From NCBI GenBank assembly GCA_050943475.1, contig JBMNPF010000001.1, positions 62,001-126,000 on the forward strand: DNA of 64,000 nt, read 5' to 3'. How positions within the stretch are numbered: position 1 is the stretch's first letter; each line of letters starts with the position of its first letter. This document shows positions 17,636 to 26,560 of the stretch, in pieces. Made by a program: the position numbers and the translations under genes. The stretch is from Metaruminococcus_A sp050943475 (GTDB taxonomy: Bacteria > Bacillota > Clostridia > Oscillospirales > Ruminococcaceae). The notes beneath the pieces were generated by a model. That model was not told the origin of the DNA, ran no database searches, and worked only from the letters and a program-made list of their open reading frames with translations.

Positions 17636-18035
17636 CGGTTTTAAACACCGGGAGATTCCCAAATTTAAACAGGCGGCTGGGCTATGAAGATCGGTCGTTT
17701 CAATATTCCACCGTTTTTTCCGAAATGTTTCGACATTCCACTGCCGTTTTTTCACAGTTTAAACGCCGCTCTTTTTTCATTCAACACGGCCAACAATTTT
17801 CCGACAGGGTTTTCCAAAAAGAAAGCAGAGCGAAAATGCCTGTCCTGCCGACAAAAAACGCCTGTTTAAACAATTCAACCGCCTCTATTACTACTATTAA
17901 AATAAATTAAGATGAAATGATGGATCATTTCCCATTTTATGATGTGTCTCTGTCATTCTATGAAAACGGTGGCGTAAATATGACACGGAATGAGGAAAAA
18001 AAGGATTATAATGATTTTCAGATGAGGTGTCCGAA
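17636..18035. other. oriC: oriC unwinding region between dnaA and dnaN
   Basis: A 400-base non-coding gap. It contains four copies of TTTAAAC (17640, 17664, 17758, 17865) and two related copies of ATTCCAC..CGTTTTTTC (17705-17720 and 17735-17753). A TTTTTCACA DnaA-box-like site lies at 17748-17756. A GC cluster (17879-17884) is followed at once by five DnaA-trio units, CTATTACTACTATTA (17885-17899), which read 3'-GAT AAT GAT GAT AAT-5' on the other strand. An AT-rich stretch runs to about 17945. This matches the established Bacillus layout of box, GC cluster, trios and AT-rich unwinding. No perfect TTATCCACA box is present. A TATAAT at 18006-18011 may be the dnaN -10. Confidence 0.7.
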
Positions 18036-19142
18036 ATGAAATTTAACTGTAACTTAAAAGCCTTGTGCGACGCGGTCAGCAATGTATCGCTCGCTGTCTC
18101 CAGCCGAACCAATCTGCAGGCGCTGGAAGGAATACTGCTGGAATGCAGCGGGGATACCCTCACCCTCACCGGCTACAACCTGGAGCTGGGGATTATTAAG
18201 TCGATTGAGGTTGCAAACGGCGAAGCCGGGCGTATCATCCTCAACGCCAAAATTTTTGGCGATATTCTGCGCAAAATGCCTGCGGAAGAGATTTTGGTGG
18301 ATACCGACGACAAATTTCTCACCATCATCAAGGGCGGAGACGCGGAATTTACCATTTTAGGCACTTCGGCCGATGAGTATCCGGACATTCCGACCATTGA
18401 CGATGAAGACGGTTTTACCATGCCGCAGGCGCTGCTTAAGAATATGATCTCCCAAACCCTGTTCGCCATCGCCCAAAATGAAAATACCCCTGTGCATACC
18501 GGCTCCCTCTTTGATTTGCAGGGGGACGTCCTCAACATCGTCTCGGTGGACGGTTACCGCCTGGCGCTCCGCACCGAACCGGTCAAGGTCGGGCAGAATT
18601 TTCATTTTGTCGTTCCGGGCCGTACCTTAAGCGAAGTCATTAAGCTGCTTTCGGAGGAAGAGGAGAAAGAAGTCCTGATCAAGGTCAACCGCAAGCACAT
18701 TATTTTTGAGATTTCCGGTTACCAGATTATCTCCCGTCTGCTGGAAGGTGAATTTCTGGATTACCGTTCCGCCATTGGAGGCGACTGCAAGACCAAAGTT
18801 CGGATTGCGACCCGTGATTTTATTGGAAGCCTTGACCGCGCTTCGATTATCATCACCGACCGCATCAAAAGTCCCATTACGGCTGTGATGGAAAACGGGC
18901 ACATCGGCGTTTCCTGTACCACTTCGCTCGGCAAGGTGAGCGACAACATCCCCGCTGAGATTGAAGGGGACGATGTGACCATTGGCTTTAACCACAAATA
19001 TATGACCGACGCACTCAAAGCAACCGGAACGGATGAAGTTTATATCCAGATCAACGGGCCGTTTGCACCAATGCGCATTGTGCCGCTTTCCGGGGATCAT
19101 TTTACCTTCCTGGTGCTCCCGGTGCGGCTAAAAACCGAATAA
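18036..19142 (+). CDS. dnaN: DNA polymerase III beta subunit (sliding clamp)
   Basis: A 368-residue clamp that tethers polymerase III to DNA as a ring dimer. All three clamp domains are present: KFNCNLKALCDAVSNVSLAVSSR at the start, the mid-protein LVSVDGYRLALR-type strand (NIVSVDGYRLALRTEP), and the C-terminal MRIVPLSGDHFTFLVLPVRL ending that forms the partner-binding pocket. The ATG at 18036 was chosen because GAGGTG stands 6 bases before it; a GTG at 18027 in frame overlaps that ribosome site. It begins the dnaN-S4-recF-remB-gyrB run. Confidence 0.97.
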   Translation: MKFNCNLKALCDAVSNVSLAVSSRTNLQALEGILLECSGDTLTLTGYNLELGIIKSIEVANGEAGRIILNAKIFGDILRKMPAEEILVDTDDKFLTIIKGGDAEFTILGTSADEYPDIPTIDDEDGFTMPQALLKNMISQTLFAIAQNENTPVHTGSLFDLQGDVLNIVSVDGYRLALRTEPVKVGQNFHFVVPGRTLSEVIKLLSEEEEKEVLIKVNRKHIIFEISGYQIISRLLEGEFLDYRSAIGGDCKTKVRIATRDFIGSLDRASIIITDRIKSPITAVMENGHIGVSCTTSLGKVSDNIPAEIEGDDVTIGFNHKYMTDALKATGTDEVYIQINGPFAPMRIVPLSGDHFTFLVLPVRLKTE

Positions 19143-19152
19143 GGGTGGATTT

Positions 19153-19371
19153 ATGAAACAGGAAACCGTCCGGATACGGACTGAATTGATTAAACTCGAC
19201 CAGTTTTTAAAATTTGCCGGAGCCGCAGAAACCGGCGGTATGGCAAAAGAAATGGTTCAGAGTGGTGAAGTCCTTGTCAATGGCGAGGTCTGCACCATGC
19301 GCGGCAAAAAGCTGGTAAATGGAGACACCGTTACTCTGGAAGGAACCACCTATACCGTGGAGGGGCCATGA
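19153..19371 (+). CDS. rlbA: S4-domain RNA-binding protein (RlbA/YaaA-like)
   Basis: A 72-residue single S4 domain protein. The S4 core is ELIKLDQFLKFAGAAETGGMAKEMVQSGEVLVNGEVCTMRGKKLVNGD. Small S4 proteins at this position between dnaN and recF are widespread in Firmicutes and are proposed to act on ribosome or tRNA, though the role is not settled. It overlaps recF by 4 bases, so translation is coupled. Confidence 0.9.
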   Translation: MKQETVRIRTELIKLDQFLKFAGAAETGGMAKEMVQSGEVLVNGEVCTMRGKKLVNGDTVTLEGTTYTVEGP

Positions 19372-20468
19372 AGGTCAACGCACTGGAGGCAGAAAACTTC
19401 CGCAATTTTTCCGCGCTTCGGTTTGAAGCCGGCGACGGCATCCATGTTATTTACGGGGACAACGCACAGGGAAAAACCAACCTGATGGAAGCGCTCTGGC
19501 TTTTTACCGGAAACAGGAGCTTTCGCGGTGCAAAGGAATCCGAGATGATCGCCATTGGGCAGAATTACGCCAAGCTGGAACTCGCCTTTGAAGATTCTGA
19601 ACGGGAACAGGCAGCCGGATTGATGCTCGGTGAACGCAAAAAGCATCATCTGAACCGGGTCCCGGTCAAGACGCCGTCGGAATTCAGCGGGCGGTTCACA
19701 GCCGTTGTCTTTTCCCCTGCCGATCTCACCTTTGTCAAGGATGGGCCGGAAAAGCGCCGCCGCTTTCTCGATATGGCGATTTCTCAGCTCAAGCCGGTTT
19801 ATCAAAATTACCTGAACCAATACAGCAGGGTGCTGCTCCAGAAAAATACCCTGTTAAAGGACTTATACCGCCACCCTTCTCTGCGCCCGACCATTGAACT
19901 GTGGGATCTTCAGCTTGCCAAAATTGGGACCATCCTCACGAGCTTCCGCATGGATTACCTGAAAAAACTCGGGGTGTTTGCCGGGCGGATTTACGAGGGG
20001 CTTTCCCAGGGAAAAGAAGAGGTGCAGTACCAATACCGCTCCACCGTTTTCCCGGAAGAAATTGAAGGCTATACCGATGTGTCGATTGAGCAGTACTATC
20101 AGGCTCTCTGCGCGGCGGTGGAAGAGGACAGCAAAACCGGTTTTACCTCGGTTGGCGTCCACCGGGATGACATTGAGGTGCTGCTGGATCATCTGCCGGT
20201 GCGGCAGTTTGGTTCGCAGGGCCAGCAGAGGAGCTGTGTGCTCGCTTTAAAACTCGCAGAAAGCAGGCTGCTCTCCCACGTCACCGGCGAAACGCCGATT
20301 ATGCTGCTGGACGATGTTATGAGTGAGCTGGATACCCGGCGGCAGGATTATATCCTCAACCACTTGGAAAACCAGCAGGTATTTATTACTTGTTGTGATA
20401 TATCAAATACACTGCGTTTAAAAAGCGGAATGATTTACAAAATGGAAAATGGGATTCTGCGGCATTAA
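19368..20468 (+). CDS. recF: DNA replication and repair protein RecF
   Basis: A 366-residue SMC-like ATPase that loads RecA at gaps through RecOR. Walker A is YGDNAQGKTNLMEAL near residues 27-41. The ABC signature region is in VRQFGSQGQQRSCVLALKLAE, and Walker B is PIMLLDDVMSELD, all typical for RecF. The coiled central part is shorter than in SMC. Its ATG overlaps the preceding S4 gene stop. Length is normal. Confidence 0.97.
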   Translation: MKVNALEAENFRNFSALRFEAGDGIHVIYGDNAQGKTNLMEALWLFTGNRSFRGAKESEMIAIGQNYAKLELAFEDSEREQAAGLMLGERKKHHLNRVPVKTPSEFSGRFTAVVFSPADLTFVKDGPEKRRRFLDMAISQLKPVYQNYLNQYSRVLLQKNTLLKDLYRHPSLRPTIELWDLQLAKIGTILTSFRMDYLKKLGVFAGRIYEGLSQGKEEVQYQYRSTVFPEEIEGYTDVSIEQYYQALCAAVEEDSKTGFTSVGVHRDDIEVLLDHLPVRQFGSQGQQRSCVLALKLAESRLLSHVTGETPIMLLDDVMSELDTRRQDYILNHLENQQVFITCCDISNTLRLKSGMIYKMENGILRH

Positions 20469-20522
20469 ACGGCAAAAAAATCCAGCGTCTGTCAAAAAGG
20501 GAAACCAAAAGGAGAATGATCC

Positions 20523-20798
20523 ATGTATCTGCATTTGGGGCAGGATGTTGTTGTCCGTTCAGAAGACGTGATTGGTATCTTTGATATGGAAAATACATCG
20601 ACCTCCCGTTTCACCAAAGAATTTCTGCGCCAGGCGAACCGGGATATTGAGGTTGTGACGGTCAGCTATGAAATGCCCAAAAGTTTTATTTTATGCGGGC
20701 ATGGGGAACAGCTGATCCTGTATATTTCGCAAATTTCCCCGGCTACTCTGCGCAAGCGTGCCGGGCGCCTGCTGGACGAAACCGCCGGTTCATGGTAA
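20523..20798 (+). CDS. remB: Extracellular matrix regulator RemB-like (DUF370)
   Basis: A 91-residue DUF370 protein beginning MYLHLGQDVVVRSEDVIGIFD. In Bacillus subtilis the yaaB/remB gene lies at the same place between recF and gyrB and activates biofilm matrix genes. The segment YISQISPATLRKRAG is the usual ending with its SxxTLRKR pattern. RemA-type relatives form DNA-binding rings, but whether this copy binds DNA cannot be read here. AAAGGAGAA precedes the ATG. Confidence 0.9.
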   Translation: MYLHLGQDVVVRSEDVIGIFDMENTSTSRFTKEFLRQANRDIEVVTVSYEMPKSFILCGHGEQLILYISQISPATLRKRAGRLLDETAGSW

Positions 20799-20898
20799 GG
20801 CTTTCACAAAAGGCTGCCGTTAAAACAAGCAGAGCAAACAACAGGATCCATTTCTTTGTAGCAATACAAATTGTTCGATATACAGGTAAATGGGCTGC

Positions 20899-20914
20899 CG
20901 GGGCAAAAGCCCCG
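20899..20914 (+). other. Small GC stem-loop before gyrB
   Basis: CGGGGC AAAA GCCCCG followed by TTTGATT lies 25 bases before the gyrB start. It could attenuate or insulate gyrB transcription; no experiment-like evidence from sequence alone. Confidence 0.35.
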
Positions 20915-20938
20915 TTTGATTGAATGGAGGACACGAAT

Positions 20939-22873
20939 TTGGAAAACAAACCGGTAAATGGGAACAGTTATGACGAAAACCAGATACAGGTGCTGGAGGG
21001 CCTTGAAGCCGTCCGGAAACGGCCGGGTATGTACATTGGTTCAACCGGGCCGCGCGGGCTGCACCATCTGGTGTATGAAATCGTCGACAATGCCATTGAC
21101 GAGGCGTTGGCGGGCTTCTGTACCGAAATCCACGTTGAAATCCTGCCGGATGATGTCATCCGTGTCACCGACAACGGGCGCGGTATCCCAACGGGGATTC
21201 ATCCCAAAGAGGGGATTTCGGCGGCTACAGTGGTTTACACCATCCTGCACGCAGGCGGCAAGTTCGGCGGCGGCGGGTACAAGGTTGCCGGCGGTCTGCA
21301 CGGCGTTGGCGCCTCGGTTGTCAACGCACTGAGCGAATGGCTGGAACTCACCGTTTACGACGGCGAACACATCCATTTCCAGCGGTTTGAACGCGGCCAT
21401 TACAACGAAGAGATGAAGGTGATCGGCGATACCGACCGCACTGGCACCATGGTTGTTTTCAAACCGGACTATGAAATCTTTGAGCAACTGAATTTTGATT
21501 ACGAAATTCTGCTCAACCGGCTGCGGGAACAGGCGTTTCTAAACGCCGGCATCCGCATTGTGCTGGAGGATAAGCGCAGTTCGGAAGAGGTACAGGATAT
21601 TCTGCACTACGAAGGCGGTATCAGCAGCTTTGTGGAGTTCATCCACAAACGCCGCGCGCTGGAACCGCTGCATGAGGACGTTATCCACCTGGCTGCGGTA
21701 AAGGATGATATGACAGCGGAGGTAGCACTCCAGTACAACGACAGCTACAACGAGCTGATATTGTCCTTTGCCAATAATATTCATACCACCGAGGGCGGTT
21801 TTCATGAAATCGGCTTTAAAAATGCCCTCACCCGCGTATTTAACGATTACGGCAGGAAATTTAAGCTATTAAAAGACGAGGATAAGCTCAGCGGTGAGGA
21901 TATCCGTGAGGGGCTTACTGCAATCATCAGTGTGAAACTCACCAACTGTGAGTTTGAGGGGCAGACCAAAACCAAACTGGGCAACACCGAAGTGCGCCCG
22001 TTGGTGGAGGGCATGGTCAACGAAAAATTAATGACCTACCTGGAGGAAAATCCGGCGGTGGCGCGCGCTATTTTTGACAAGGCCATCACCGCTCAGCGCG
22101 CACGTGAGGCCGCCCGCCGCGCAAGAGAGCTGACCCGGCGCAAATCGGCGCTGGAAACCGCTTCCCTCCCCGGTAAGCTGGCGGATTGCCAGGAAAAGAA
22201 CATTGACGTCACCGAAATTTATATTGTTGAGGGCGACTCGGCAGGCGGTTCGGCAAAACAGGGGCGCGACCGCCGCTTCCAGGCCATCCTGCCGCTTTGG
22301 GGCAAGATGCTCAACGTCGAAAAGGCGCGGATTGACCGGGTCTACGGTAACGACAAGCTCACCCCGGTCATCACGGCGCTCGGCACCGGCATCGGCGAGG
22401 AATTTGATCTTTCCAAGCTCCGGTACGGTAAAGTCATCATCATGGCGGATGCTGACGTCGACGGCAGCCATATCCGCACCCTGCTGCTCACCTTCTTCTT
22501 CCGTTATATGCGGCCGCTTGTTGAAGAAGGGCACATTTACATTGCGCAGCCGCCGCTCTTTAAGGTGAGCCGCAACAAAAACGTGCGTTATGCCTATGAC
22601 GAAGAACAGCGCGACAAGTACATTCTTGAACTGAAAGCCGGCAACCCGGATGCAAAGGTAGATGTCCAGCGCTACAAAGGTCTTGGCGAGATGGACCCGG
22701 AACAGCTTTGGGAAACCACCATGAGCCCGGAAAACCGCACCATCATCAAGGTGGAGATGGAAGACGCCGTTGCAGCGGATGAGATTTTTACCACCCTGAT
22801 GGGCGACAAAGTCCAGCCGCGCCGCGAATTCATTGAGAAAAACGCGCGTTACGTGATGAACCTTGATATTTAA
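20939..22873 (+). CDS. gyrB: DNA gyrase subunit B
   Basis: A 644-residue type IIA topoisomerase ATPase subunit. The GHKL ATPase has QIQVLEGLEAVRKRPGMYIGST, DNAIDEALAG, DNGRGIP and GLHGVGASVVNALS. The TOPRIM part has EGDSAGGSAKQGRDR and ADADVDGSHIRTLLL, and the C-terminus has QRYKGLGEMDPEQLWETTM. The start was set at TTG 20939 because GGAGG stands 8 bases before it; the in-frame ATG at 20924 overlaps that ribosome site and has none of its own. It forms the A2B2 gyrase with gyrA, separated by a small membrane-protein gene. Confidence 0.95.
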   Translation: MENKPVNGNSYDENQIQVLEGLEAVRKRPGMYIGSTGPRGLHHLVYEIVDNAIDEALAGFCTEIHVEILPDDVIRVTDNGRGIPTGIHPKEGISAATVVYTILHAGGKFGGGGYKVAGGLHGVGASVVNALSEWLELTVYDGEHIHFQRFERGHYNEEMKVIGDTDRTGTMVVFKPDYEIFEQLNFDYEILLNRLREQAFLNAGIRIVLEDKRSSEEVQDILHYEGGISSFVEFIHKRRALEPLHEDVIHLAAVKDDMTAEVALQYNDSYNELILSFANNIHTTEGGFHEIGFKNALTRVFNDYGRKFKLLKDEDKLSGEDIREGLTAIISVKLTNCEFEGQTKTKLGNTEVRPLVEGMVNEKLMTYLEENPAVARAIFDKAITAQRAREAARRARELTRRKSALETASLPGKLADCQEKNIDVTEIYIVEGDSAGGSAKQGRDRRFQAILPLWGKMLNVEKARIDRVYGNDKLTPVITALGTGIGEEFDLSKLRYGKVIIMADADVDGSHIRTLLLTFFFRYMRPLVEEGHIYIAQPPLFKVSRNKNVRYAYDEEQRDKYILELKAGNPDAKVDVQRYKGLGEMDPEQLWETTMSPENRTIIKVEMEDAVAADEIFTTLMGDKVQPRREFIEKNARYVMNLDI

Positions 22874-22895
22874 CGACAAAGACGGAGAAAAACAG

Positions 22896-23522
22896 ATGAT
22901 CTTTCAAAAAAAACAGCCCCCGACCGAAGAAGAAAAAACAACCCTGCGCGCCGAAGCATATGACGGCGCACCCCCGCCGGACGAGTACAAGGAAGAAAAC
23001 CCGTTTGAGGGCAAGCAAGGCGTGGAAATCCATTACAATCTGCGGGAGGAGGAGGCCAAAAAAGGGCTGCTCCTGTTGCAGAAAGAACAGATTTACAAAC
23101 GCAACATCATCTATTCGGTTTTGCTTGCCATCATCTTTGTGCTGTACCTCATCTCGGTCATCCGGGACCCGGGCTACAGCCTGGGAATGGTAATGCTGGC
23201 GCTTTCTGCCGGTGTAATCGCCTTAATCTGGATGATGGCGTGGCGGTACCGCACCTCACAGGCCAAAGCGGTTTCCAGCGTTAAAGAAGATTTCAATATG
23301 ACGGTGTATGACACCGGCATTCTCGTCCACCAGGAGAACGGCGATTTCCGCGCCCTGTTCTCGGAACCGAAATTCCATGTAAAAGAGCTGGAAGAAATGT
23401 TTTTGCTCGACCTCAACCGCCAGCGGATTTACATCCTGCCCAAGCGGTGCATGGAGGAACAGCAGGTGGAGACGCTCCGGCAGTATTTCGCGGGAAACCT
23501 GGTCCCGGAAAAAGCTAAATAA
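22896..23522 (+). CDS. YcxB-like membrane protein between gyrB and gyrA
   Basis: A 208-residue protein. The N-terminus is acidic and proline-rich (PPTEEEKTTLRAEAYDG), followed by a soluble strand-rich stretch and two adjacent hydrophobic helices (IIYSVLLAIIFVLYLISVI and GMVMLALSAGVIALIWMMAW). A C-terminal domain resembles the YcxB-like family: VYDTGILVHQENGDFRALFSEPKF, then LFLLDLNRQRIYILPKRCM. YcxB-like proteins have no established function. The ATG at 22896 follows CGGAGAAA. Lying 22 bases after gyrB and 36 before gyrA, it is almost surely co-transcribed with them. Confidence 0.75.
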   Translation: MIFQKKQPPTEEEKTTLRAEAYDGAPPPDEYKEENPFEGKQGVEIHYNLREEEAKKGLLLLQKEQIYKRNIIYSVLLAIIFVLYLISVIRDPGYSLGMVMLALSAGVIALIWMMAWRYRTSQAKAVSSVKEDFNMTVYDTGILVHQENGDFRALFSEPKFHVKELEEMFLLDLNRQRIYILPKRCMEEQQVETLRQYFAGNLVPEKAK

Positions 23523-23558
23523 GCAAGGGTTTGAATAAATAAGGGTTGGTGAATCCAG

Positions 23559-26114
23559 TTGATCAATGATTATTCCAATATCATACGGCGCGACATCCAG
23601 AAGGAAATGAAAAAATCCTTTTTGGATTACTCGATGTCGGTCATCGTCTCCCGTGCGCTCCCCGATGTGCGCGACGGTTTGAAGCCGGTGCACCGCCGCA
23701 TCCTTTACACGCTGTATGAAAACGGCATTACGCCGGAAAAAGCATACCGCAAATGTGCCGATACCGTTGGTTCGGTGCTCGGCCGGTATCATCCGCACGG
23801 CGACGCGTCGGTTTACGACGCACTGGTGCGTTTGGCGCAGGATTTCTCCTTGCGCTACCCGTTGGTAGACGGCCACGGCAACTTCGGTTCGGTGGACGGC
23901 GACCCGCCGGCTGCTTACCGTTATACCGAGGCGAAGATGAGCAAAATCTCGGTGGATATGCTCACCGACATTGAAAAAGACACCGTCGATTTCACCGCCA
24001 ACTACGACGACCGCCTCAAAGAGCCGGTTGTGCTCCCCAGCCGGTTCCCGAACCTGCTGGTCAACGGTTCCACCGGTATTGCCGTTGGTATGGCGACCAA
24101 CATCCCGCCGCACAATATGGCGGAGGTGATCGACGCCATTGACCTGCTCATCGACGACCCGGATGCAACCCTTGACCAGATCATGGAACACATCAAGGGG
24201 CCGGATTTCCCCACCGGGGGCATCATCATGGGGCGCAGCGGCATCCGCGCGGCCTATGCCACCGGGCGCGGACGAATTATCCTGCGCGCGCGGGCGGAAA
24301 TTCAGGAGATGAAAAACGGGCGTTTCCGCATTGCAGTTACCGAGCTGCCCTATATGGTCAACAAGGCCCGGCTGCTGGAGAGCATAGCAAACCTCGTCAA
24401 GGAAAAACGCATTGAGGGCATTTCCGACCTGCGGGATGAATCCGACCGCGACGGTATGCACATGGTCATTGAGCTTAAGCGGGACGCCAACCCCCAAATC
24501 ATTTTGAACCAGCTGTTCTCCTACACACAGATGCAGGAGACGGTCGGCGTTATTATGCTTGCCTTAAGCGACGGCCAGCCCAAGGTCATGAACCTCAAGG
24601 AGATTCTGGAGCATTACATTGAATTCCAGGCCCAGATTATACGTCGCCGGACTGAATTTGACCTGCGCAAGGCCAGAGAGCGCGCTCATATTTTAGAGGG
24701 CCTTAAAATTGCGCTGGATTTCATCGACGAAGTCATCCGCATCCTGCGGAGCTGTAAGACGATTCCAGAGGGCCGTGCCCAGTTGATGGAGCGGTTCGGC
24801 CTGGACGAAGTGCAGGCAAACGCCATTGTGCAGATGCGCCTGGGGCAGCTCACCGGTCTGGAGCGCGAGAAGATTGAAGAAGAACTCGCCGGACTGCTGG
24901 AAAAAATCGCCGATTTTGAGGATATCCTCGCGAATTATGAGCGTGTTCTCACCATCATCAAGGATGAAATTGGCCAGATGAAAAAGCGCTACGGCGACGA
25001 CCGCCGGACCGAGATCATGTCGGTCAGCGGCGAAGTGGATATTGAGGACCTCATCCCGGTGGAGGACTGTGTGGTCACCCTTACCCACTTTGGTTACATC
25101 AAGCGCCAGCCGGTCGACGTTTATAAGACCCAGAAGCGCGGCGGACGCGGCGTCTCCGGCATGAAACAGCGGGATGAGGACTTTGTGGAGGAGCTGTTCA
25201 TCTGCTCCAGCCACGACGATGTGCTCTTCCTCACCAGCAAAGGCCGGATGTATAAGCTCAAATGCTATGAAATTCCGGAGGGGTCCAAAGCCTCCCGCGG
25301 AACCAACATTGTCAACCTGCTGCAGGTGGAGGGCGATGAAAAGATCACCTCTATGATTAAGGCGGATGGATTCCATGAGGATCAGTATCTCGTCATGGTC
25401 ACCCGCGGCGGAACCATCAAGCGGACCGAGATGTCGGCTTTCCGCAACGTCCGCAAGGGCGGCATTATTGCCATCTCGCTTCAAGAGGATGATGAACTCG
25501 CGTGGGTCCGGGTCACCACCGGCCAGTCGGAGCTTATCATTGCCACCCGGATGGGCATGGCCATCCGCATCCGCGAAGAGACCATCCGTCCCCTTTCCCG
25601 TTCGGCGCAAGGCGTGCGCGCTATTAAGCTGCGTGAGGGCGACGAGGTTGTCGGCATGGCGCGGCTGCGCGAGGGTGCAACCGTTATGACGGTTACCGAT
25701 CGCGGCCAGGGCCGCCGGACCGGCATCAGCGATTACCGCATTCAGGGCCGCGGCGGATATGGTTCCATCAACTACAAGGTCAACGACGTCAAGGGCTATG
25801 TCTGCGGCATCAAGGTCGTGGATGATACCGATGATATCATCCTGATTTCGAATGACGGAATTATCATCCGCATGCGGGTGAGTGACATTAATGTTATGTC
25901 CCGTTACGCCTCCGGTGTCCGTGTCATGCGGCTGGATGAGGATGCGCGGGTTGTGACCTTTGCCCGTGCGGAACATGATGAAGAAGAGGAAACTGCAACC
26001 ATTGACGCGGCGGACTTAGCCGAGGCTCAGGCGGAAGCAGCCCAGGCGGATGCGCAAGCGGCTGAACAGCCTGAAGCGGAGGAGATTGTGGAACAAGACT
26101 CAACCGAAGATTAA
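23559..26114 (+). CDS. gyrA: DNA gyrase subunit A
   Basis: An 851-residue DNA-cutting subunit. The winged-helix region has SRALPDVRDGLKPVHRRILY and the catalytic tyrosine is Tyr122 in AAYRYTEAKMS. The C-terminal beta-pinwheel carries the GyrA-box-like QKRGGRGVSG near residue 525, which marks gyrase rather than topoisomerase IV. Translation starts at TTG 23559 (no in-frame ATG at the right place; AAGGGTTGG is upstream). The last 50 residues form an acidic alanine-rich tail (EEEE, then AEAQAEAAQADAQAAEQ) that could modulate wrapping as in other gyrases. A terminator follows at 26145-26176. Confidence 0.97.
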   Translation: MINDYSNIIRRDIQKEMKKSFLDYSMSVIVSRALPDVRDGLKPVHRRILYTLYENGITPEKAYRKCADTVGSVLGRYHPHGDASVYDALVRLAQDFSLRYPLVDGHGNFGSVDGDPPAAYRYTEAKMSKISVDMLTDIEKDTVDFTANYDDRLKEPVVLPSRFPNLLVNGSTGIAVGMATNIPPHNMAEVIDAIDLLIDDPDATLDQIMEHIKGPDFPTGGIIMGRSGIRAAYATGRGRIILRARAEIQEMKNGRFRIAVTELPYMVNKARLLESIANLVKEKRIEGISDLRDESDRDGMHMVIELKRDANPQIILNQLFSYTQMQETVGVIMLALSDGQPKVMNLKEILEHYIEFQAQIIRRRTEFDLRKARERAHILEGLKIALDFIDEVIRILRSCKTIPEGRAQLMERFGLDEVQANAIVQMRLGQLTGLEREKIEEELAGLLEKIADFEDILANYERVLTIIKDEIGQMKKRYGDDRRTEIMSVSGEVDIEDLIPVEDCVVTLTHFGYIKRQPVDVYKTQKRGGRGVSGMKQRDEDFVEELFICSSHDDVLFLTSKGRMYKLKCYEIPEGSKASRGTNIVNLLQVEGDEKITSMIKADGFHEDQYLVMVTRGGTIKRTEMSAFRNVRKGGIIAISLQEDDELAWVRVTTGQSELIIATRMGMAIRIREETIRPLSRSAQGVRAIKLREGDEVVGMARLREGATVMTVTDRGQGRRTGISDYRIQGRGGYGSINYKVNDVKGYVCGIKVVDDTDDIILISNDGIIIRMRVSDINVMSRYASGVRVMRLDEDARVVTFARAEHDEEEETATIDAADLAEAQAEAAQADAQAAEQPEAEEIVEQDSTED

Positions 26115-26144
26115 TCTTTCCACATAGATAAGGGCAAAAGTTGA

Positions 26145-26176
26145 AAAAAGCGGAGCAAACGCCCCGCTTTTTTTGT
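26145..26176 (+). terminator. Terminator after gyrA
   Basis: AAAAAGCGG ... CCGCTTTTTTT stem-loop with T-run, 30 bases after the gyrA stop. Confidence 0.85.
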
Positions 26177-26232
26177 TTCCTTTTATAGCTGAAACAGCCT
26201 GTTGTTTAGATAGATTTGTTCTAAGAATAATA

Positions 26233-26270
26233 ATGCATAAAAAGCCTTTGCAAAAAGGCTTTTTATGCAT
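26233..26270. terminator. Bidirectional terminator at the XRE gene end
   Basis: Perfect 17-bp inverted repeat, ATGCATAAAAAGCCTTT against its complement, with loop GCAA. Its right arm includes the stop codon of the minus-strand XRE gene. Confidence 0.8.
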
Positions 26271-26508
26271 CTTCCAATAACAGAATGGAATTTTTAATGG
26301 GCGGATACGGGCGGCGGCAGTTGGTCAAACCAAGAATATAGTCTGTACTGGTGTTGTAGTATTTTGCAAGCGCAATGACAAAGCTGGCTGTCAACTGGTG
26401 ATCGCCGGTTTCAAAATAACTGTATTTGCGCTGAGAAATTCCTATTGCATCCGCAACCTCTTTTTGGGTCAGGTCACGGTCAAGCCGTAAATCCTTAACG
26501 CGATTCAT
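26263..26508 (-). CDS. XRE-family helix-turn-helix regulator
   Basis: An 81-residue DNA-binding protein consisting of one HTH_3 domain: RVKDLRLDRDLTQKEVADAIGISQRKYSYFETG, then LIALAKYYNTSTDYILGLT-like sequence (ASFVIALAKYYNTSTDYILGLTN). The domain resembles SinR/phage-repressor type regulators. The start at 26508 (MNRVKDL) is favoured because a TATAAT lies on the minus strand at 26527-26532, making the upstream ATG at 26535 unlikely to be in the transcript. A perfect 17-bp palindrome at 26561-26577 may be its operator. Targets are unknown. Confidence 0.85.
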   Translation of the reverse strand: MNRVKDLRLDRDLTQKEVADAIGISQRKYSYFETGDHQLTASFVIALAKYYNTSTDYILGLTNCRRPYPPIKNSILLLEDA

Positions 26509-26560
26509 ACTCAACTCACCAAACCAATTATACATTCAGTTTCTAGCAAACGGTTCCCCC

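Noticed and set aside
26233..26270. Long inverted repeat as a possible insertion-sequence end
   Set aside because: No transposase or target duplication nearby; it fits a bidirectional terminator.
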